From NCBI GenBank assembly GCA_003231975.1, contig QIKW01000247.1:1-46997 (forward strand): a DNA stretch of 46,997 nt, given 5' to 3'. Below are positions 42,849-46,997 of the stretch, one piece after another (position 1 is the first letter of the stretch; every line of letters starts with the position of its first letter). A program made the translations under genes and the position numbers. The stretch comes from Acidimicrobiia bacterium (GTDB taxonomy: Bacteria > Actinomycetota > Acidimicrobiia > Acidimicrobiales > SZUA-35). The notes under the pieces were generated by a model. The model saw only the letters and a program-made list of their open reading frames with translations, ran no database searches and was not told the origin of the DNA.

Positions 42849-42873
42849 CGCCGCCTATCGGTTGGGAGCGGGT

Positions 42874-43425
42874 ATGGCCTGGATCAAAGCGATTCCCGAC
42901 AGCAAGTGGACGGGCCCGCTGGAGCCCCTGTACGCGGCCTTGGCCGAACCCAGCACTGGTCGGGTCGACAACATCCTGGCTGTCCATTCGCTGAACCCCG
43001 CCTCGATGGCTGCTCACAACCAGCTGTACTCCTCGGCGATGGCAGGCACCAAAACTCTGCGCAAGGTAGAGCGAGAGCTGATTGCCCTAGTCGTCAGCCT
43101 GGAGAACGAGTGCCACTATTGAGTAACCCATCACCGGCGCGGTCTGCGTCGACTGCTCAAAGACGACAACCTGGCCGAACAGATCGAGACCGATTGGCAG
43201 AGCGCCGGGCTGTCCGATTCTCGCATAGCGATGCTCTCCTATGTTGTGAAACTGACTCGAACCCCTGCGGCAATGGAACGCTCTGACGTGGGCCAGCTTC
43301 GAGACGTTGGATTCTCAGATCGCGACATTCTGGACATCGTTGAGGTTGCCGCCTACTACGCCTATGTGAACCGGGTTGCCGACGGCCTCGGCGTAGACCT
43401 CGAAGATTGGTTAGGTGAGAACTAG
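42874..43425 (+). CDS. AhpD/CMD-like selenoprotein with selenocysteine at in-frame UGA
   Basis: 183 residues read through one TGA at 43120-43122 (codon 83). Both halves are in the same frame and together match a peroxidase-related alkylhydroperoxidase of the AhpD/carboxymuconolactone-decarboxylase fold. At the TGA the sequence reads NECHY-U-VTHH; Glu68, Cys80, Sec83 and His87 give E-x11-C-x2-U-x3-H, the AhpD active site with its second cysteine replaced by selenocysteine. ATG 42874 has GGGAGCG just upstream; the frame is open to 42826. A GGUCU-loop hairpin follows the TGA, and selA/selB are in the same window. The ligase gene begins 1 nt after the stop. A gene caller would report two broken fragments. 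Probable thiol peroxidase or disulfide-type redox enzyme; partner unknown. Confidence 0.9.
43120..43158 (+). promoter_or_regulatory. Bacterial SECIS element following the UGA
   Basis: After TGA at 43120-43122, stem CGGCGC (43135-43140) pairs with GCGTCG (43146-43151), with one G-U, enclosing loop GGUCU (43141-43145). A lower helix GAGUA (43121-43125) can pair with UGCUC (43154-43158), leaving a 9/2 internal loop. The apical GGUCUGC is the same word as in the E. coli fdhF SECIS as I recall it. Loop begins 18 nt after the TGA, a normal distance for bacterial SECIS. Confidence 0.8.
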
Positions 43426-43426
43426 A

Positions 43427-44494
43427 ATGGACCTGCCGGTTAACCCCCCAGTGAAACCGATGCTGGCCAAAGCGGTGGCAGGCATGCCGGACCGTGACGA
43501 CATCATCTTCGAACCAAAGTGGGACGGTTTCCGCTGCATCGTGTTTCGCGACGGCGACGAGATAGAGCTTGGTTCCCGAAACGAAAAGCCTCTTACCCGG
43601 TATTTCCCAGAGATGATCCAGCCGCTGAAAGCCAACCTGGCCCGGCGCTGCGTTGTTGACGGAGAGCTGATCGTAGCCACCAACGACAGGCTGGACTTCG
43701 GCGGCCTCCAGCAGCGAATCCATCCGGCTGAGAGCAGGGTGAACATGCTGGCCGACACGATGCCCGCCTCGTTTGTGGCCTTCGACCTTCTGGCTGTTGA
43801 GGATCTGGACCTGACCGAGCGCCCCTTCGAAGAACGGCGTCAGCTGCTTGACGAGATGCTGGCCGACGCGGAGCCGCCGGTGTACTTGACCAAGACCACA
43901 ACCGACCCAACCGAGGCGGCCCAGTGGTTTCGGGTTTATGAGGGCGCCGGCCTTGACGGCCTGATCGCCAAACCACTGGGCGATCCTTACGTCCAGAACA
44001 AGCGCACCCAGCTGAAGGTGAAACATGTTCGGGCAGCGGACTGCGTGGTCGCCGGGTATCGCTGGCACAAAGATGGCAACGGGGTTGGCTCGCTGCTGCT
44101 TGGGCTGAACAACGACGAAGGGAAGCTCCAGTCGATTGGCGTATGTGCCAGCTTCACCGCCAAACGGCGCACAGAGTTGGTTGAAGAGCTGGCTCCCCTT
44201 ACCGAAGGCGCCCTTCAAAACCACCCGTGGAAAGAGTGGGCGGATGCGGCTGCTCATCAGGAGGGGCGGATGCCGGGAGCCCCGCATCGGTGGAGTGGCC
44301 AGAAAGATCACAGCTGGGTGCCGCTGCGAATCGAGCGAGTGGTTGAGGTGAAGTACAACGCAACACTGAATGGCAGGCTTCGCGAGGTTGGCCGCTTCCT
44401 TCGCTGGCGGCCAGACAAAGAGCCACATCAGTGCACGTTCGATCAGTTGGACGAGCCAGAACCCGTCAGCCTCAGTGTTGTGCTTCGCCCCTAG
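43427..44494 (+). CDS. ligC: ATP-dependent DNA ligase, LigC type
   Basis: 355-residue ATP-dependent ligase. Motif I with the adenylated lysine is FEPKWDGFR; motif III GSRNEKPLTRYFPE region, motif IIIa VDGELIV, motif IV GLDGLIAKP and motif V QLKVKHVRAADCVV are present, and an OB-fold follows (VPLRIERVVEVKYN). Length fits LigC of actinobacteria, used in base-excision-type repair, not the multidomain LigD. It begins one base after the selenoprotein stop, suggesting an operon linking redox defence and DNA repair (inference). Confidence 0.92.
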   Translation: MDLPVNPPVKPMLAKAVAGMPDRDDIIFEPKWDGFRCIVFRDGDEIELGSRNEKPLTRYFPEMIQPLKANLARRCVVDGELIVATNDRLDFGGLQQRIHPAESRVNMLADTMPASFVAFDLLAVEDLDLTERPFEERRQLLDEMLADAEPPVYLTKTTTDPTEAAQWFRVYEGAGLDGLIAKPLGDPYVQNKRTQLKVKHVRAADCVVAGYRWHKDGNGVGSLLLGLNNDEGKLQSIGVCASFTAKRRTELVEELAPLTEGALQNHPWKEWADAAAHQEGRMPGAPHRWSGQKDHSWVPLRIERVVEVKYNATLNGRLREVGRFLRWRPDKEPHQCTFDQLDEPEPVSLSVVLRP

Positions 44495-44503
44495 AATTCA
44501 GCC

Positions 44504-45082
44504 GTGCCACCGCTGCCAATGACGTTCGTGATCTCCGGGGATCACGTAGACAAGCTTCCACCAACCGAGGCCGAAGTTGCAATCGTTGGGCGGTCCAACG
44601 TTGGCAAGTCTTCCTTGGTGAATGCCCTCTCGGGGCGAAGGAAGCTGGCCCATGTGTCAAACACACCGGGTCGGACCCGGCTGCTCAACCTGTTCCGGTT
44701 GGACGAGGGCGGCAGCATGATGGACCTCCCCGGCTACGGGTATGCCGCTGCCCCAAAACACATGCGAGACAAGTGGGGCGCCATGATCGAGGGGTACCTG
44801 CTTGAGCGCGAGGGCCTAGAGATGGTGGTGGTTCTGGTCGACGGCGAGATTGGCCCAACGAAGCTAGACGTGCAGATGCTTGAATGGCTGCGCTCGCACG
44901 ACCTGCCCCACACCGTGGTGGCAACCAAGCACGACAAAGTGAAGTCTTCCAAACGATCCAAACGCAAGCAGGAACTGGCCGAGGGATGCCAACTGGATGT
45001 TGGTGACGTTGTGTGGGTAAGCGCTCACAAAGGCGTCGGCATAGACAGGCTACGGGGCCTGATTCTCCGCTGGCTTGGTTAG
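44504..45082 (+). CDS. engB: EngB/YsxC ribosome-assembly GTPase
   Basis: 192-residue GTPase needed for large ribosomal subunit assembly. G1 GRSNVGKSS, G2 region NTPGRTRLLN, G3 DLPGYGYA and G4 TKHDK are intact. GTG 44504; ATG 44519 five codons in is an alternative. It lies 9 nt after ligC. The stop overlaps the convergent HNH gene by 4 nt. Confidence 0.93.
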   Translation: MPPLPMTFVISGDHVDKLPPTEAEVAIVGRSNVGKSSLVNALSGRRKLAHVSNTPGRTRLLNLFRLDEGGSMMDLPGYGYAAAPKHMRDKWGAMIEGYLLEREGLEMVVVLVDGEIGPTKLDVQMLEWLRSHDLPHTVVATKHDKVKSSKRSKRKQELAEGCQLDVGDVVWVSAHKGVGIDRLRGLILRWLG

Positions 45083-46491
45083 GGGGCTCGTTTGCGGGCG
45101 TGTTTTTGGGTGTGTTTGAGTCGGTTGTGGTAGCCGCAGAGGAGTCGACCGTTTTGTTCTTTGGTGTGGCCGCCGTCTTCGTACTCGATGACGTGATCAA
45201 CTTGGCAGTAGGACCCGGGGGTTTCGCAGTAGGGGTGGGAGCATTGCTGGTCTCGTTCAATGATGGCTTGGCGTAACCCGCCGGTGAAGAGTCGGGTGGC
45301 GTAACCAAAATCGAGGATGTGGCCTTTGGACCCAAACACCACCCGCCGTACGTGGACCCCATCTTCAGGGGTCAGTATCAGGCTGGGGGCCACAACATGA
45401 CCGGCCTCGGTTTCGCTGACCCGGCCACCCCAAACAGGATTCGCCGGGCCCTCAGAATCTGGCAGCGGTTCGGGCTGTTCGGGGCCGGCCAGCGGTTCAA
45501 GCTGTTCGGGCTGTTCAGGGTCGGCCAGCGGTTCAGAAGCTGGCGCTTGATCGGGCTGTTCGGGGCCGGCCAGCGGGTCGGGCTGTTCAGGGTCGGGCTG
45601 TTCAGGGTCGGCTTGTTGTTGTTTGGCTTGTTGGTCTTTGGCTAGTTGGGCTCGTTCGGCCAGGAATGTTTGGTAGTCCATGCGCAGGTTGATGACTCGT
45701 CTGGCCGGTGCGCCGGGTTTGGTGGTGGCTGCTGACCGTCTAGCCATCTCGACCAAAGCGTCAGCCAACCGTTGACCCGGGCTACGGGCCAGGTCGTCGG
45801 TTGTGACGTTGCCGTCCCCCAACCGTGCAACAGCTTCAGCCCAGTCCTCAGCGAACAGTTCGTCTTGCAGGCGACGCAGCTCGGCGTCTACCTCAACCCC
45901 AGCCACTACGTCTAGCACTGCTTTGATCAACCATTGATCGTCGCCATCGCCACGAGAGCAAGCGGTGCGGGTTTCGTGGGGGTCAGGTTCACCCAACCCA
46001 AGCTCGTCGTTAGCGATATCTATCCAGTAACGCACAGCTTTTGAGAACAGCCGGTAGCTGAACCCCACAGTCTGCTCAACCAACAACTCCTCATCCCGAG
46101 CGAACAGGCCCGCTCGTTCCCCACTAGAGGCTTTGGCCAGCAACCCCACCCGGCTCCTAGACACCGTCCCCTCAGCTAGTGCTGCTGCCACTACCGGCAT
46201 CTTGGACAAAGCCTTAGCGTCAGCGATTTGGTTACCAGCGTGACTGTCAGGAACACCCAGCCTGGTCCTGAGCCAGGCTTTGGCGTTACGGGCCCCGTCT
46301 TTGTGCCACATCCCAGAGCGGTCAAACCGGCGAGTCAGCACCAACGTGGCGGCATCAAGCTTGCATTGGGCCTTACCCAACTGCTCAACCAAACCGCCAA
46401 ACTCACCCGAGTCGAGATCATCAGCAACACAACCGTTCAGAAGGTCAAGACACGAATGCAGTTCATCAACAACAGCTGCAACATCAGCCAT
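45079..46491 (-). CDS. DUF222 / HNH-endonuclease domain protein with Pro-Glu-Gln repeats
   Basis: About 470 residues: an N-terminal DUF222 helical domain (residues ~1-260), a low-complexity region of PEQPDP/LAGPEQP units (~280-345), and a C-terminal HNH nuclease domain with YCQVDHVIEYEDGGHT and LLCGYHNRLKH. This is an abundant actinobacterial family of unknown role, sometimes linked to mobile elements. ATG 46491 is used; GTG 46503 with GAGG close upstream is possible. The DNA encoding the repeats (45463-45625) is internally repetitive. Confidence 0.87.
   Translation of the reverse strand: MADVAAVVDELHSCLDLLNGCVADDLDSGEFGGLVEQLGKAQCKLDAATLVLTRRFDRSGMWHKDGARNAKAWLRTRLGVPDSHAGNQIADAKALSKMPVVAAALAEGTVSRSRVGLLAKASSGERAGLFARDEELLVEQTVGFSYRLFSKAVRYWIDIANDELGLGEPDPHETRTACSRGDGDDQWLIKAVLDVVAGVEVDAELRRLQDELFAEDWAEAVARLGDGNVTTDDLARSPGQRLADALVEMARRSAATTKPGAPARRVINLRMDYQTFLAERAQLAKDQQAKQQQADPEQPDPEQPDPLAGPEQPDQAPASEPLADPEQPEQLEPLAGPEQPEPLPDSEGPANPVWGGRVSETEAGHVVAPSLILTPEDGVHVRRVVFGSKGHILDFGYATRLFTGGLRQAIIERDQQCSHPYCETPGSYCQVDHVIEYEDGGHTKEQNGRLLCGYHNRLKHTQKHARKRAP
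45463..45625. repeat. Imperfect tandem repeats inside the DUF222-HNH gene
   Basis: Repeated CGGGCTGTTC-, GGGGCCGGCCAGCGG- and CAGGGTCGG-type units (about 10-30 nt) encode the Pro/Glu/Gln/Asp-rich linker. Repeat number is likely variable between strains. Confidence 0.7.
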
Positions 46492-46710
46492 AACGCCTAT
46501 CACCCGCCTCTTTCAAAGATCAGGATTGTTGCGGGTCCCGCCGCGACAGCCCTGAGTCTGGATGTGTGGGTTTAGTCTAGCCTGACACGACAGAAATCAA
46601 ACACTTGTTCCAGATTTATCTGTCTCTTGAGAGATTAGTTCACAACAATAGACTTTAAGCGCATCTCCCGAACAGGAGAGGCATACGTCGCAAGGCCGTC
46701 AGACGCCCGG
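46492..46710. other. Gene-free interval upstream of the HNH gene
   Basis: About 219 nt, more AT-rich around 46590-46660 than the flanks. It holds TCTC-TTGA-GAGA (46623-46634) and TCTCC-6 nt-GGAGA (46664-46679), the latter possibly ending the HD-domain gene, though no T-run follows on that strand. Nothing else recognised. Confidence 0.4.
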
Positions 46711-46997
46711 TCAGCCCGGCTGGAGCAAACCCTCATTGGCAGCAGAAGCGATCACAGCCTGGGCTAGCGCCCAAAGAGTGGCGGAGCCATCAGCTATTGG
46801 GCTGTTGAAGGCCGTGACCTGGCCTTCGTTGATGTTGTGCTCTTGCCAGCTGAGCCCGCCGCTGGATGCGTTCAGCAACATCGGCTGAAGACGGTCACAG
46901 GCATAAGCAAACTGGGCGGTTGGCGTCTCTCGCGCCTCGTACTCGTCCCACAGTTCACGAAGCTCGGCGGCCTGCCCGTCGGGCAGCAACCCAAAGA
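46711..46997 (-). CDS. HD-domain phosphohydrolase, HDDC2/YfbR-like (5' part beyond window)
   Basis: C-terminal ~95 residues, open to the right window edge. The segment ELWDEYEARETPTAQFAYA, followed by CDRLQPMLLN and SWQEHNI, is typical of the C-terminus of HDDC2/YfbR-type HD hydrolases (5'-deoxynucleotidases). The HD metal residues would lie upstream, outside the window. Product identity is fair, not certain. Confidence 0.75.
   Translation of the reverse strand, partial: FGLLPDGQAAELRELWDEYEARETPTAQFAYACDRLQPMLLNASSGGLSWQEHNINEGQVTAFNSPIADGSATLWALAQAVIASAANEGLLQPG

Noticed and set aside
43120-43122. TGA as a true stop producing a 82-residue protein and an orphan downstream ORF
   Set aside because: Both pieces are in one frame, match a single AhpD-like protein, the codon replaces the active-site cysteine, and a SECIS-like hairpin follows.
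43157-44428. 423-codon leftward open frame
   Set aside because: Antisense shadow of the DNA ligase and the end of the selenoprotein.
45079-46491. Homing endonuclease or insertion element
   Set aside because: DUF222-HNH genes are a large actinobacterial family; no terminal repeats or target duplication were seen.

Overview
The window looks like chromosomal DNA from an actinobacterium. Lineage markers are a WhiB protein (19.5 kb), a paired Get3/ArsA-like ATPase locus next to it, an acyl-CoA carboxylase epsilon subunit, a LigC-type ATP-dependent DNA ligase, a GlnR-like orphan regulator, FxsA, a DUF222-HNH protein and a MeaA-type B12 mutase. Moderately high GC, frequent GTG starts and many ATGA/GTGA stop-start overlaps fit this. 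An Acidimicrobiia-like lineage is my guess from gene content only; the sequence contains no rRNA to test it. I saw no prophage, insertion sequence or CRISPR.

Layout. 0-6.3 kb: nitrogen assimilation (type II glutamine synthetase, divergent from a type I glutamine synthetase plus GlnR-like regulator; an acyl-CoA ligase; glutamate dehydrogenase). 6.5-12.4 kb: seryl-tRNA synthetase, a Rid protein and an unusual short xanthine-dehydrogenase-like fusion in one leftward run, then a Tat lipoprotein, an ErpA-type Fe-S carrier and a frameshifted Mrp ATPase. 12.4-15.3 kb: a sigma/anti-sigma/MscS-like operon facing a second channel-like protein, then a non-coding stretch packed with hairpins. 15.3-19.5 kb: a metallo-beta-lactamase-fold protein lacking its metal motif, FxsA, and selA-selB. 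19.5-24.8 kb: WhiB, NfeD, a Get3-like pair, a universal stress protein, STAS and receiver proteins, tRNA-Pro(CGG). 24.9-31.9 kb: an MpaB-like protein, MazG-like, a GluR0-like glutamate-receptor channel, VapBC, asd, lysC, a cyclophilin, aat. 31.9-42.7 kb: ethylmalonyl-CoA mutase-like enzyme, an Asp-rich secreted protein, degenerate GGDEF, ABC-2 exporter, CoA-transferase, TetR unit, biotin-dependent carboxylase beta and epsilon subunits. 42.9-47 kb: a selenoprotein, DNA ligase, EngB, DUF222-HNH protein and an HD-domain fragment.

The main discovery is functional linkage across the window. selA and selB (16.5-19.5 kb) encode two core parts of selenocysteine insertion, and a client is encoded at 42,874-43,425: an AhpD/carboxymuconolactone-decarboxylase-type protein whose frame is interrupted by one TGA exactly where the second active-site cysteine belongs (E-x11-C-x2-U-x3-H). 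A bacterial SECIS-type hairpin with a GGUCU loop begins 12 nt after that TGA. A standard gene caller would split it into two fragments. SerRS, which charges tRNA-Sec with serine, is also in the window; selC and selD are not.

Two genes (mrp, aat) look interrupted by small indels, so either the assembly carries single-base errors or these are real lesions.
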